A stretch of DNA of 64,000 nucleotides from positions 310,001 to 374,000 of the forward strand of contig NZ_CP104972.1 of the NCBI RefSeq assembly GCF_025452195.1, read 5' to 3'. This DNA comes from Phyllobacterium zundukense. GTDB lineage: Bacteria > Pseudomonadota > Alphaproteobacteria > Rhizobiales > Rhizobiaceae. The translations under genes and the position numbers were made by a program. Position 1 is the first letter of the stretch. Each line of letters starts with the position of its first letter. Below the pieces are notes generated by a model. That model did not search any database, was not told the DNA's origin, and was given only the letters and a program-made list of their open reading frames with translations. Positions 43,483 to 52,434 of the stretch are shown in pieces.

Positions 43483-44880
43483 ATGTCACCATTAAAATTG
43501 CTTGCTCTTGCCTGTGTTATGAGTGCGAGCGCGACAAGCCTTGCTGCGTTTTCGGATCCCCTGCCCCCGGATTTGACCTACCGTCCGCTCCCGACGCAGC
43601 CTCTTTCAAGTGTCAGGGCCAATGACGAGGCGCAGAAACCAAAAGTCATGCAACGCCAGCAAAGCCTGCTCAACAAGCGGTATGACCTCGTGAATAAACC
43701 CATGCCCGACATCAGCATGTCCGGTGGCCTCAAAAAAGTGCAGGACGGTGTGCGGGTCAAGCTTTCTGACGGGATGACTTGGGATGCTTTGGCAAAATTG
43801 AGTCCGGACGAGATCCGCGATAAAAATCTGCTTCCCGAGGGCTTCAGGCCCCTGCCACATGTGAAGCAGGCAACTGGGGGACAGGTCTTCCCGCAAAAGG
43901 AAATTGACGAGATCGGCAAACAGGAAAGCCGCGACCTCAAACGCTTTGATGTCGATTTTGATCTTCCCGATCATTTGACACCGGAATTTCCTCCTCCGAT
44001 TTTTTTGACCACTCATCCTGAACTGGGCGACGTGTCGCGGGGAGAACTTCTGACGATCAAAAATTTCTACGAATATATGAACGGCCTCATTACGCCGGTC
44101 CAGATGGAGGGGCTAAGACTTCTCCTGACACCATTTCCCCAAGAGGAATTCAACCAGACAGAAGATCGCAAGGTCGCGCAGCAGAGCATGGGCGTTGCCT
44201 GCCTCGACTGTCACTCCAATTTTCACACCAACGGAGCCTTCCACCTCACACCGGATGTCCGGCCGCAAGCCTCACGTTTCCGCCTCGACAGCACCAGCCT
44301 GCGCGGCATGTTCAACCAACAAATCCATGGATCGAAACGCTCGCTGCGTTCAATCGAGGATTTCACCGAATTCGAACAGCGTACGGCTTATTTTAATGGC
44401 GACCATGTCAGCGCCACCCGCAAAGGGGTCAACCTGCCCGACAGACCCAATCAAGTTGCCATGATGGCACAAATGCAGAATATCATTGATTTTCCACCCG
44501 CGCCCAAACTCGATCCGATGGGTAAACTCGACCCCGCGAAAGCGAGCGAGCAGGAATTGGCGGGCGAGCGGGTCTTTATGGGCAAGGGCCGCTGCGGCGA
44601 ATGCCACCTGCCGCAAACCTCATTCCTTGACAACAATATGCATGATCTTAAGCTCGAGCGGTTTTATAACATCGGTTACACCGCCAATGATCAGGTCGCC
44701 ATTCCGGACGGTCCGATCAAGACATTTACCTTACGTGGCATCAAGGATTCGCCGCCCTATCTGCACGATGGACGCCTGCTCACCTTGGCCGACACGGTGG
44801 AATACTTCAATCTTGTCCTCGGTGTGAAGCTGACCCAGGACGAGAAGGATTCACTGGTGGCTTATATGCTGACGCTCTGA
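43483..44880 (+). CDS. Exported dihaem cytochrome-c-peroxidase/MauG-like protein
   Basis: A 465-residue protein with a signal peptide (LLALACVMSASATSLAAF) and two haem-binding CxxCH motifs: CLDCH (about residue 243) and CGECH (about residue 371). The C-terminal half has the peroxidase pattern (YNIGYTANDQVAIPDGPIKT, FTLRGIKDSPPYLHDGRLLT, LADTVEYFNLVL). This is the dihaem peroxidase superfamily, which reduces peroxide in the periplasm using cytochrome c or modifies proteins (MauG). The ATG at 43483 with GGAG upstream is preferred to the longer frame. Its stress promoter links it to katE. Confidence 0.85.
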   Translation: MSPLKLLALACVMSASATSLAAFSDPLPPDLTYRPLPTQPLSSVRANDEAQKPKVMQRQQSLLNKRYDLVNKPMPDISMSGGLKKVQDGVRVKLSDGMTWDALAKLSPDEIRDKNLLPEGFRPLPHVKQATGGQVFPQKEIDEIGKQESRDLKRFDVDFDLPDHLTPEFPPPIFLTTHPELGDVSRGELLTIKNFYEYMNGLITPVQMEGLRLLLTPFPQEEFNQTEDRKVAQQSMGVACLDCHSNFHTNGAFHLTPDVRPQASRFRLDSTSLRGMFNQQIHGSKRSLRSIEDFTEFEQRTAYFNGDHVSATRKGVNLPDRPNQVAMMAQMQNIIDFPPAPKLDPMGKLDPAKASEQELAGERVFMGKGRCGECHLPQTSFLDNNMHDLKLERFYNIGYTANDQVAIPDGPIKTFTLRGIKDSPPYLHDGRLLTLADTVEYFNLVLGVKLTQDEKDSLVAYMLTL

Positions 44881-44909
44881 TTGCTGCCGATAATATAAGG
44901 AGACGTGAT

Positions 44910-45512
44910 ATGCGCGATTTTCTGACGATTGTTCTCATGACGATCATTACCACGCCGGCAGTCGCCCAGACGGGCAATCCCGCGGGGTTTGCACCGGACA
45001 CACGGATCCAGGAACCGGGTGTACCCGCAGCTCATCAAACGAACAATCAGGATCGGCTTTTCGCTCAGCTTGCGGCGGCGGGTGGACTGGCCGAAGTCGA
45101 TTTCGGAAAGCTTGCCGCAACAAAAGCAGCCGATGCCAGCGTTAGGGAATTCGCTCAGGCTATGGTTCATGATCATTCCGATGCCAACGCCAAATTGAAG
45201 GCGTTGGCCGATGCGGCCAAGATACCCTTGCCCGACACGTTGGACGCCGATCATAAGGCACTAAGGCAGAAGCTGGACGCGGCCGAGGGACAAGCATTTG
45301 ACGTTGCCTACATCCGTTCCCAGATCATCGTTCATCAAAAAACCGCGCAATTGCTGGCATGGGAGATCGGGTCCGGCGAGGACGCGCAATTGCAACAATA
45401 TTCGGCAGCAACCTTGCCAATAGTGCTGAGTCATCTGCGGTTGGCGCAAAATATCGCGTCCGCGCTCACGGGACAAGCGTCCCGCGAAATCATTGCTGCA
45501 AAGCATCATTGA
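44910..45512 (+). CDS. Exported DUF4142 protein
   Basis: A 200-residue protein with a signal peptide (LTIVLMTIITTPAVAQ) and the DUF4142 four-helix domain: FAQLAAAGGLAEVDFGKLAA, REFAQAMVHDHSDANAKLKA and SHLRLAQNIASALTG near the end. DUF4142 is ferritin-like in fold and frequent in stress-related loci. Strong AAGGAGACGTGAT before the ATG. It follows the dihaem peroxidase gene by 29 bases on the same strand, so both are in one operon and are exported to the periplasm. A broken DUF4142 fragment lies at 35311-35490. Confidence 0.85.
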   Translation: MRDFLTIVLMTIITTPAVAQTGNPAGFAPDTRIQEPGVPAAHQTNNQDRLFAQLAAAGGLAEVDFGKLAATKAADASVREFAQAMVHDHSDANAKLKALADAAKIPLPDTLDADHKALRQKLDAAEGQAFDVAYIRSQIIVHQKTAQLLAWEIGSGEDAQLQQYSAATLPIVLSHLRLAQNIASALTGQASREIIAAKHH

Positions 45513-45623
45513 CGGTATCAAATGTTTTTCAGCGATCCTTGGCCACGCGGGCCAGATCGTGTGCGTTGCTGTGAAAATCGTATGATGTCGCGGCTGCCCT
45601 CCAAAGAGGGAAAGGCTCCTTGC

Positions 45624-46239
45624 CTATCGCTGTACGACCCAACTGTCCAAGATTTCTTCCGTCGAAGCAGTCGCGACCTGCTGGGATAACCGCTGACTGT
45701 AGAAAAGCTGCATCGCGTCATGAGCCGCATCGGACGAGCTGCACACTGCGTCATAAACGACGATCACCCTAAAGCCAAAGTCAACTGCTCCCAGCACGGT
45801 TGAAAGCACACAAACGTCGGTTTCGCCGCCTGTTACGAGAACCGTGTGCGTGGCCCGGGTTATTAAAAGCGTCGGTAGGGTGCTTCCAAACCAGGGAAAG
45901 GACACCGACTTATCCACGACCGCGGCCGGTGGCGCATATCGCTTTCGCTCGGGGACGATGTCGACCTTTGACGGGTCGACGCGATCGAGCATGAGCCCCT
46001 CCCATTTTTGATAGTAGCGCAACCACGCTCCACCAGCTTCGCTAAGATTCCTCGCGGGCAAGTATCGCGTGAAGATGGTTGCACAAGGATCGCGCTCGAG
46101 GAGCAAGTGAAATGTTTGGCAGCACCTTGTCGAACCACGGCATTGCCCACGGGCTGTCTCCCCGGAACAAGCCCTGCATATCGACACAGATATGGCTCGC
46201 CAGTTTATCGATTGGTCCGAACCTCAGTCCCTCGGTCAC
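45624..46239 (-). pseudogene. Isochorismatase-family cysteine hydrolase, frameshifted
   Basis: The start is in one frame from GTG at 46239 (LRFGPIDKLASHICVDMQGL, with the catalytic aspartate in CVDMQ). Near 46110 sense moves to another frame (LERDPCATIFTRYLPARN and LVTGGETDVCVLSTVLGAVD with the catalytic cysteine in DVCV) and runs to 45624. Together they would make a cysteine hydrolase of ~205 residues. The active-site residues are present, so the break may be recent or a sequencing error. The substrate is unknown. Confidence 0.65.
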
Positions 46240-46299
46240 GTGTGTCCCGGGTTTTCGAGGAAAAGAACGGAGAGCGCCATTTGCGGCGCTCCTTTTCGA

Positions 46300-46794
46300 T
46301 CACGCCGCCATAGCGGCCGAATTGAGCGAGCCTTCGGCCAAGGCGGTCAAAGCCTCGTCCGTTTTTGTCTCTTCCTGCAAGGTGGTGACAAGAAGCTTTT
46401 GCGCATCCTTCAATCCGAGTTCGCCTGCCCAGCGTGCCAGGGTGCCATAGCGGGCCATCTCATAATGTTCGACGGCCTGCGCAGCTGAGGCAAGGCCCGC
46501 ATCCAAGGCTGCCTGCCCTTTGAAATCCTCAAGGATCTCATCGCCTTCGGCAAGGATGCCCTCGATGGCGTCGCAGGTCTTGCCACGCGCTGGCTTGCCC
46601 AGAATGTCAAAAACCTGTTGAAGACGCTCCACGTGGACCTCGGTCTCATCGCGGTGCTTTTCAAAAGCGGCCTTCAGTTCCGGTGAGGTCGCGCCCCGGG
46701 CCATCTTGGGAAGAGCCTTCAGAATTTTGCGTTCGGCGTAGTATACGTCTTTAAGGGTTTCATGGAATAATGTTGCCAGGGTTTTCTCGGCCAT
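46300..46794 (-). CDS. DUF892 (YciE/YciF) ferritin-like protein, copy 4
   Basis: A 164-residue protein nearly identical in pattern to the copy at 22493-22990 (TLFHETLKDVYYAERKILKA, EVHVERLQQVFDILGKPARG, AVEHYEMARYGTLARWAGEL). The start at 46794 has GAGGAGAC at a spacing of 6. These two copies probably come from a recent duplication. The stress promoter at 46878-46902 lies 84 bases upstream. The broken hydrolase follows on the same strand. Confidence 0.9.
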   Translation of the reverse strand: MAEKTLATLFHETLKDVYYAERKILKALPKMARGATSPELKAAFEKHRDETEVHVERLQQVFDILGKPARGKTCDAIEGILAEGDEILEDFKGQAALDAGLASAAQAVEHYEMARYGTLARWAGELGLKDAQKLLVTTLQEETKTDEALTALAEGSLNSAAMAA

Positions 46795-46877
46795 AATGAT
46801 GTCTCCTCTTGAGCGAGCGGTGATAACAGGTCCACCGGTGGACGCTTCTGTTGATAGATCGGACCCGCTGGCCTGCG

Positions 46878-46902
46878 AACTACGCCATTTTCTTTTTGTT
46901 CC
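46878..46902 (-). promoter_or_regulatory. EcfG-type promoter for DUF892 copy 4
   Basis: Minus-strand GGAAC (46902-46898), 17 bases, GTT (46880-46878). Confidence 0.7.
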
Positions 46903-46979
46903 CGCCCACCACAATATTGGTTCGGGCGATCAAAACGGGATAACGTTCATCGCGACCATCGCAATCGCCGCCAATGTCG

Positions 46980-48161
46980 CTAATAATGGCCGAACAGATG
47001 CTTTTGACGTCTCAACTCTTCCGCGAGGGGAACATGCTCCCCGCGGCGACCTTCATCCGGAACTGCTGACAGAAGACCGTTTCGGCACAGGCGATTATCA
47101 TCCCAGCCAAGGTGTTCAAGGATAGGATAAAGGCAAATACCTTCGAGAGGTACACCAGCGGACATAGCAATGCGGGCTTCTGAGCAGACATAACGCAACC
47201 ACGCCGGACGCGCTTCGTCCTCGATCCCGGTTTCTGCGATAAACATCGTCTTTCCGTACCGAGTGAATGTATCCATCAACATTGAGCTCAAGGGTCTGTA
47301 TCGTGGGTCATCCGAGGTGAGAGGATCGCCTTCGAAAACCCACTGATTGTGGCGATAGTAATTCACCCCAATGATGTCGAGAAGGTTTTGCTGTCCGCCA
47401 AGTTGGGGCCAAGAGGTCCCACATATCATGTCCCAGGCTTCGAACTGTGCCCGACGGCGGCCTTCGGCAGCATCACGTTCCCATGGCCGAGCGGGGTCCG
47501 CTACAACGTTGATGATCGGATCGCAATGGACAAAACGGGCGCGGGGATCAACGTCGAGAATGGCATGCATGGCTGCAATCGACGATCGCACCAGTTGGAC
47601 CTTCAATTCAAAACTCCGCCCGTGGGCAAAAGGATTTAAATAGCCAACGTCGCCGCCGCCCCACGCCATGAAAGAAATTTCGTTTATCGGAGCGTAAAAT
47701 GGAATGTCGTCACTTTGCTCTTTGACTGTTCTGGCAACCGCAGCGGCGAAAGAGGCAAACCGGGTAACGAATTCCGGTGTCCAGATGTCGAGGCCACAAG
47801 GCCACCCATAGTGCAACAAGTCCCAAATGACCTGGGTTCCAGTCTCTCCGGCGGCTTGCAACATCGGGACGAAACTATCCCAGTGGTAGTTCCCGGTACC
47901 ACGGTCGATCAAATGCCAGCGAATACCATCGCGAACCGTCGATATGGAATGCTCGCTCAATTGCGAATAATCGGCTGCTGTAGAAATATCGTGTTTCGTT
48001 GAGGCGATTATGTCGAGGCGGCGTCCAGAGGCCAATTGATGCGTGGAGCATTCAAACCCGCCTTGAAAAAAAGACTGAAATAGACCTGCGGCCGACATCA
48101 CGTCCGCTGCTGTATGAGGCTCAGGTATTTGCAAGAAACAATCCCCTCTCCCAAGCGACAA
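46980..48161 (-). CDS. Clan-A glycosidase, family-1-like
   Basis: About 393 residues with the fold pattern of GH1/GH5-type glycosidases: TVRDGIRWHLIDRGTGNYHW, QVIWDLLHYGWP, the acid/base glutamate in FYAPINEISF, VNYYRHNQW and the nucleophile in MFIAETGIEDE. The first ~20 residues are doubtful; the start may be TTG at 48161 or ATG at 48098, since no ideal ribosome binding site is seen. It lies 43 bases downstream of the GT-UGM fusion gene on the same strand and is probably in one operon with it. It may trim a galactofuranose-containing glycan or glycolipid; this is inference. Confidence 0.75.
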   Translation of the reverse strand: MSLGRGDCFLQIPEPHTAADVMSAAGLFQSFFQGGFECSTHQLASGRRLDIIASTKHDISTAADYSQLSEHSISTVRDGIRWHLIDRGTGNYHWDSFVPMLQAAGETGTQVIWDLLHYGWPCGLDIWTPEFVTRFASFAAAVARTVKEQSDDIPFYAPINEISFMAWGGGDVGYLNPFAHGRSFELKVQLVRSSIAAMHAILDVDPRARFVHCDPIINVVADPARPWERDAAEGRRRAQFEAWDMICGTSWPQLGGQQNLLDIIGVNYYRHNQWVFEGDPLTSDDPRYRPLSSMLMDTFTRYGKTMFIAETGIEDEARPAWLRYVCSEARIAMSAGVPLEGICLYPILEHLGWDDNRLCRNGLLSAVPDEGRRGEHVPLAEELRRQKHLFGHY

Positions 48162-48204
48162 TGTGAGCTACTCAGCGCCTGGAGAATACGTTTGAGATGC
48201 TTGC

Positions 48205-50547
48205 TCATGAGCGCGAAGCCAGCTTTTCACCACGCGTCAAGGTACGCAAGCGCCTATAGGCAGCCAAGGCCTGGCCGACAACCTGATCCATATTGTAGTA
48301 TTTATATGTGCCCAAACGGCCGACGAAAGTGACATTACGACTTGCCTTGGCAAGTTGCTCGTACCGCTTGAAAAGAGCCTGATTTTCCGGACGTGGGATC
48401 GGATAGTACGGGTCTCCCTCTGCGCAAGCAAATTCATAGCTCACGCTGGTTTTCGGGTGAACCTGCCCGGTGAGGTGTTTATACTCTGTAATGCGGGTAT
48501 AGGGAATTTCTTCTGATGGATAGTTTATCACGCCCACAGGTTGGACGCGTCGTCTATCGTGCGTTTCATGTTTAAACTGCAAGCTTCGATAGGGCAGCGC
48601 TCCAAACCTATAACCGTAATATTCATCGATTGGCCCGGTAAAAATCGTATGAGCTGCCTCATAGTCCTTGCGCACATCAGAAAAATCTGCTTCCAGCAGG
48701 ATATGTATATTGTCATGGTCAAGCATATTCTCAAACATGTGAGAATAGCCATTTAGGGGCATGGCCTGGATATTGTCCTGAAAATAGCGATCGTCCGTGT
48801 TTGTGCGAGTGGGAATCCGCGCAGTGACGGACTTATCGAGCTCGGAGGGGTCGAGGCCCCATTGCTTGCGTGTGTATCCCTCGAAAAAAGTGCGGTAAAG
48901 ATCACGACCGACGGCCGCGACAACCACATCTTTTGAAGAAACGATCGCCTCTAAGTTTTCCGCACAACCGGTCAGAAAAGCCGCGGCTTGTACGTCATTT
49001 CGAAGGTCGAGCCCATAAAGTCCGTTGAGCGTTGTGCGATTGATTGGGATCGGAAGCAGCGCTCCTGCCACATCAGCAAGGACGCGGTGTTCGTAAGCCC
49101 GCCAAGCGGTGAATCTGGATAGATAAGAAAAAATTGCGTCGCTGTTAGTATGAAAGATGTGCGGACCGTATTTGTGGACAAGGATGCCACTAGCATCGTG
49201 GAAATCGTAAGCATTGCCACCTACCTGGGGGCGACGATCGCACAGGAGCACGCGTTTACCACCATCGGAGGCCAGTCGCTCCGCCAGCACTGAGCCGGCA
49301 AAGCCAGCGCCGACGATGAGATAATCGTATCTCCCCCCGGGACGCCTGCGCCGACAGAGCGGCGAATGGGAATGATCTTGAACAGATTGCGCTCTGCGAA
49401 CCATGGCAGCGTCGAGATGGCCGTTCATACGGTTGAAGGTTTCATCCCAAGTACAGGACGCGAGGATTTCATCAACGCCTGCCAACCAAGAACCATCCGA
49501 TTTTTTGAGTGAAAGCGCCCTCTCACAGAGCTCGATAAATTCCTGGCTATCGCCGGCGATGAATACCCCTTTGACTCCGCCATAATGACGAACCACGTCC
49601 TTAATTGGCGTCGAAACTACGGGTCGCCCCGAGGCAAGGTACTCAGGCGTTTTCGTTGGACTTATAAAACGCGTCGCGTCGTTCAATGCAAAAGGCATAA
49701 TCGCCACGTCCCACCCGGCGAGATGGGCGGGAAGGTCCGCATAGGGGACCTGGCCGACGTAGTGGATATTGGGGGCACGCGGCAGATCACTTAGGGAGAT
49801 TTTCACAACTGGCCCAATCAATGCAATAGACCATTCCGGTCGAGCCGCCGCCGTCGCCGCGATCAACGCCAAATCCAGGCGTTCGTCGATAACTCCATAG
49901 TAGCCCAACGTAGGACGGCCGATGGGTGTCGCGCCAACAGGTTCAGAAAGTCCGCTGCGGGCAATGCGAAAGTGCTCGATGTCAACGCCCGAAGGAAAAG
50001 GATGGATGTTATCGTGAAGGAGCCGCTTTGCTTCGAACAAACTGTACCCACCTGTGAATACGACATCTGCCCTTCTTATTAATTCAGTTTCCAATGACTC
50101 AAGACGCGCCGGCGCGCCTAGAAAATTCGCCAATTCGTCCATGCAGTCATAAATCACGAGTTCAGCGTCGATCCCCCTTGCGAAATCGTACATCATCGGC
50201 GTGTAAAACCAGAAGGTTGGATTTCGGCCCCCACTCAAGTCAATCAACTGACGCAGCAGTTCCTCCAACGCATCCCGGGTGCGGGTATCGGAAAATGTAT
50301 GGGGAATGCGGGGACGGATGCATTTGACACCGGACCCCTTAAACGCGTGGAATTCGAGGTAGGCCGCGTGGTGATCGGTACGAATCATTTCTTCAAAGAA
50401 GAATACTCGCCTATTGGTTGCAAACCGCTCCATGAGATGCTGGGGGCGCTGATAGACAAAATCCCATCTGAGGTGAGAAAAACATATAAGTGGGCCGTGC
50501 TCGTCGACGTTGTGCTGAAATATGGTGGAGTTGTCGCGTATGTTCAT
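48205..50547 (-). CDS. Fusion of glycosyltransferase and UDP-galactopyranose mutase
   Basis: A 780-residue two-enzyme protein. Residues ~15-395 are a GT4/GT1-type glycosyltransferase (WDFVYQRPQHLMERFATN, FTGGYSLFEAKRLLHDNIHP, PFPSGVDIEHF, SPTKTPEYLASGRPVVSTPI). Residues ~410-780 are UDP-galactopyranose mutase: flavin-binding YDYLIVGAGFAGSVLAERLA, HKYGPHIFHTN, GYTRKQWGLDPSELD and GRLGTYKYYNMDQVVGQAL. Mutase makes UDP-galactofuranose, which the transferase could use directly. Fusion of the two is unusual. It has a stress-type promoter with an extra dyad upstream and is followed by a glycosidase, so a stress-induced galactofuranose polymer or glycolipid is a reasonable inference. Confidence 0.85.
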   Translation of the reverse strand: MNIRDNSTIFQHNVDEHGPLICFSHLRWDFVYQRPQHLMERFATNRRVFFFEEMIRTDHHAAYLEFHAFKGSGVKCIRPRIPHTFSDTRTRDALEELLRQLIDLSGGRNPTFWFYTPMMYDFARGIDAELVIYDCMDELANFLGAPARLESLETELIRRADVVFTGGYSLFEAKRLLHDNIHPFPSGVDIEHFRIARSGLSEPVGATPIGRPTLGYYGVIDERLDLALIAATAAARPEWSIALIGPVVKISLSDLPRAPNIHYVGQVPYADLPAHLAGWDVAIMPFALNDATRFISPTKTPEYLASGRPVVSTPIKDVVRHYGGVKGVFIAGDSQEFIELCERALSLKKSDGSWLAGVDEILASCTWDETFNRMNGHLDAAMVRRAQSVQDHSHSPLCRRRRPGGRYDYLIVGAGFAGSVLAERLASDGGKRVLLCDRRPQVGGNAYDFHDASGILVHKYGPHIFHTNSDAIFSYLSRFTAWRAYEHRVLADVAGALLPIPINRTTLNGLYGLDLRNDVQAAAFLTGCAENLEAIVSSKDVVVAAVGRDLYRTFFEGYTRKQWGLDPSELDKSVTARIPTRTNTDDRYFQDNIQAMPLNGYSHMFENMLDHDNIHILLEADFSDVRKDYEAAHTIFTGPIDEYYGYRFGALPYRSLQFKHETHDRRRVQPVGVINYPSEEIPYTRITEYKHLTGQVHPKTSVSYEFACAEGDPYYPIPRPENQALFKRYEQLAKASRNVTFVGRLGTYKYYNMDQVVGQALAAYRRLRTLTRGEKLASRS

Positions 50548-50577
50548 CAGGACTCCTAATGGTAGGTTTGTCCTTCG

Positions 50578-50602
50578 AACCGCTGGCTACCAACTAGGTT
50601 CC
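50578..50602 (-). promoter_or_regulatory. EcfG-type promoter for GT-UGM fusion operon
   Basis: Minus-strand GGAAC (50602-50598), 17 bases, GTT (50580-50578); 31 bases before the ATG at 50547. Confidence 0.7.
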
Positions 50603-50617
50603 TTAAACAGGGCTAAG

Positions 50618-50633
50618 TGTGCGATACCGCACA
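50618..50633. promoter_or_regulatory. Dyad upstream of GT-UGM promoter
   Basis: TGTGCGATACCGCACA, arms TGTGCG/CGCACA, centred at 50625.5, which is 23.5 bases upstream of GGAAC. The same distance and core (GTGCGAT-CGCAC) occur at 22121-22140. Confidence 0.55.
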
Positions 50634-50910
50634 ATAATTTAGCCCGGACGATTTGGATATAGTGTCGAGCGGCGTTCCATCTGGCCCATGATGAGGCCGA
50701 CCAGCCGAGCGGACAATGGAAAGCTTGTTCCTGCTTGCGATCCGATCAGTTCAATACCGCTAAAGACGCCACCCGATTGGCGCGCTATCTCGCGGTCCAA
50801 TGGGCCCGTTTTGGCTCAAAGTCGCGAAGCACAACCTGTTATCGGTGGATACAGGCCACCGACAAGGGTATGTGTTTCCCCGTCGCTGCGAAGCTCGGCA
50901 AGGCCCCTTA
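50634..50910. other. Intergenic region
   Basis: About 280 bases between divergent genes. No gene or further promoter of the stress type was seen. Confidence 0.4.
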
Positions 50911-51138
50911 ATGCGTCACGACATTAATCAACGCCTCGATAGCAAATTGGATTGCCCGAAGTGCAAGACAATCTACCTCACTTTCACGCAAGATATAGAG
51001 CTGAGCACGCCAATCGTTTGTAGTTCTTGCGGAGAATACATGGGTGCGTGGGGCGAGTTGGAGCAAGATTTTTACGCGCAAGGCGGCGGCAACGGCGTAT
51101 TCGAAATGCGCGATGGTCAGATCGTTCGGAAAGGTTGA
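50911..51138 (+). CDS. Small zinc-ribbon protein
   Basis: A 75-residue protein with CPKC near residue 14 and CSSC near residue 37, which form a probable zinc ribbon, then an acidic and glycine-rich tail. AAGG lies 8 bases before the ATG at 50911; the longer frame from 50800 is not supported. It is similar in plan, not clearly in sequence, to the one at 27057-27278. Function unknown; a DNA- or RNA-binding adapter is possible. Confidence 0.6.
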   Translation: MRHDINQRLDSKLDCPKCKTIYLTFTQDIELSTPIVCSSCGEYMGAWGELEQDFYAQGGGNGVFEMRDGQIVRKG

Positions 51139-51268
51139 CACCCTGCAACTTGATTTTGACGACGATCCTGACGGTCGGCCGAGCAGCCTCGCCTCTTGCG
51201 TCGCTTGCGTAGTGTTTATTGCGGGACTTTCTCCTAACTGCACCCGTGGCGGGTCTCGCTTTTCTTTA

Positions 51269-51293
51269 GGAACATTTTTAACCAAACGCAGTT
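51269..51293 (+). promoter_or_regulatory. EcfG-type promoter for 38-residue membrane protein
   Basis: GGAAC at 51269-51273, 17 bases, GTT at 51291-51293; 115 bases before the ATG at 51409. Confidence 0.6.
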
Positions 51294-51408
51294 TGTTGAT
51301 TGTCGGAGGTCGCCGAATTCTCTGACAGGGGGCTCGGTATCGGCGTCGCGCCTCACCTAATCGAGAAAGGATACCCTCAGGCAATCGCATCCAATCGGAG
51401 TTGCTGCG

Positions 51409-51525
51409 ATGAACGACAAGATCGACCGGCGCAAATATAAAACGCCATTCTGGATCAAGGTCTGCATCTTCATAAGCGGAGTAGCCATAGCGATGATTAT
51501 AGCGAACATTCTACTTAGGATGTGA
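51409..51525 (+). CDS. 38-residue single-span membrane protein
   Basis: A short basic start (NDKIDRRKYKTPFW) followed by one membrane span (KVCIFISGVAIAMIIANILL). GGAG lies 8 bases before the ATG. A stress promoter lies upstream. Proteins this small with one span often bind and tune larger membrane complexes; here no partner is known. It would be missed by length cut-offs. Confidence 0.6.
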   Translation: MNDKIDRRKYKTPFWIKVCIFISGVAIAMIIANILLRM

Positions 51526-51709
51526 GGAGGCAGATTTTTGAGCTTAAGGCATGCGCCGACCCATAACTTTCTCCATCCCCCTCAAGCTTCCGTGGATCAC
51601 CTGCAAAAAAATCGTCGAGCTCTCTCCACCTCTCCGTCTCACAAATGCCCTGCGCCGCATCGGCATTTGGACGATGTGAAGCAGGCTTTTGCGCTGTTGA
51701 GACGCTGCT

Positions 51710-52336
51710 TCAACTGCGCTTCATTGTGTAGGATCGAGCTCGTTTGCGTCCGACGTTCATATCGCGCGTGGCTACACGTTGCACTTCTTCATCCTCGGTA
51801 GCAGACATCGGTCGGTCGGTGTCTTCCGCTGCTTCGTCACCTGACGAACTCGCGACACCCTCCACGGGCGAAACCTGCGGATCGCCGGTTCGGTCGTACT
51901 GCGACGGGGGCAAGTCCTCCGACGCTGTTGGCGACCAGCCTTCCGAACGCCACGACTGCGCTCTTTCGTCGATGTCGACGCTGCCCTCGTCATCGAGAAT
52001 GTCGAGAGCTTTGTCCGCCAGTTCGCCGCTCACCTCCGTGACTGTCACCAGGAACCCGCCGCGGCGAACGCCTTCGAAATATGCGTCCCTATCCTCGGCG
52101 GGAAATAAGAAATCGCCGATTGATTCCCAAAAGCCCACACGGCGCTCATCGGACGTTGCATTCGAATCCAAGGTATCGCCACCCTCGACGAGACGAACTT
52201 GATCGTGGTCGATTCCGGCATCCACCAACCGCAATACGGCTCGCTCCGCCATTTCGCGATCTTCGTAAAACGCCGTCAATGTATTGGAAGCGGTTGGGTC
52301 ATGACCCGCGCTTGAGTCTTCGTTGTAGTTGGACAT
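51710..52336 (-). CDS. YflT-like general-stress protein with acidic tail
   Basis: A 208-residue protein. Residues ~18-115 resemble the YflT/GSP17M domain (NTLTAFYEDREMAERAVLRL, GIDHDQVRLVEGGD, EGVRRGGFLVTVTEVSGELA). The remainder is a hydrophilic acidic tail (SSSGDEAAEDTDRPMSATED) and a basic end. It is related to the protein at 16092-16691 but lacks its glycine zipper, so it should be soluble. Its stress promoter lies at 52435-52459, about 100 bases upstream. Function unknown. Confidence 0.75.
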   Translation of the reverse strand: MSNYNEDSSAGHDPTASNTLTAFYEDREMAERAVLRLVDAGIDHDQVRLVEGGDTLDSNATSDERRVGFWESIGDFLFPAEDRDAYFEGVRRGGFLVTVTEVSGELADKALDILDDEGSVDIDERAQSWRSEGWSPTASEDLPPSQYDRTGDPQVSPVEGVASSSGDEAAEDTDRPMSATEDEEVQRVATRDMNVGRKRARSYTMKRS

Positions 52337-52434
52337 TTTGCAGTCTCCGGTTTGATTTCACTCCCATGGCCGCCCGGTCCGGAAAGTGGCGTGCAATCGC
52401 AACGGCATGTTCCAATGGGCGGTCTTGTGCTGCT

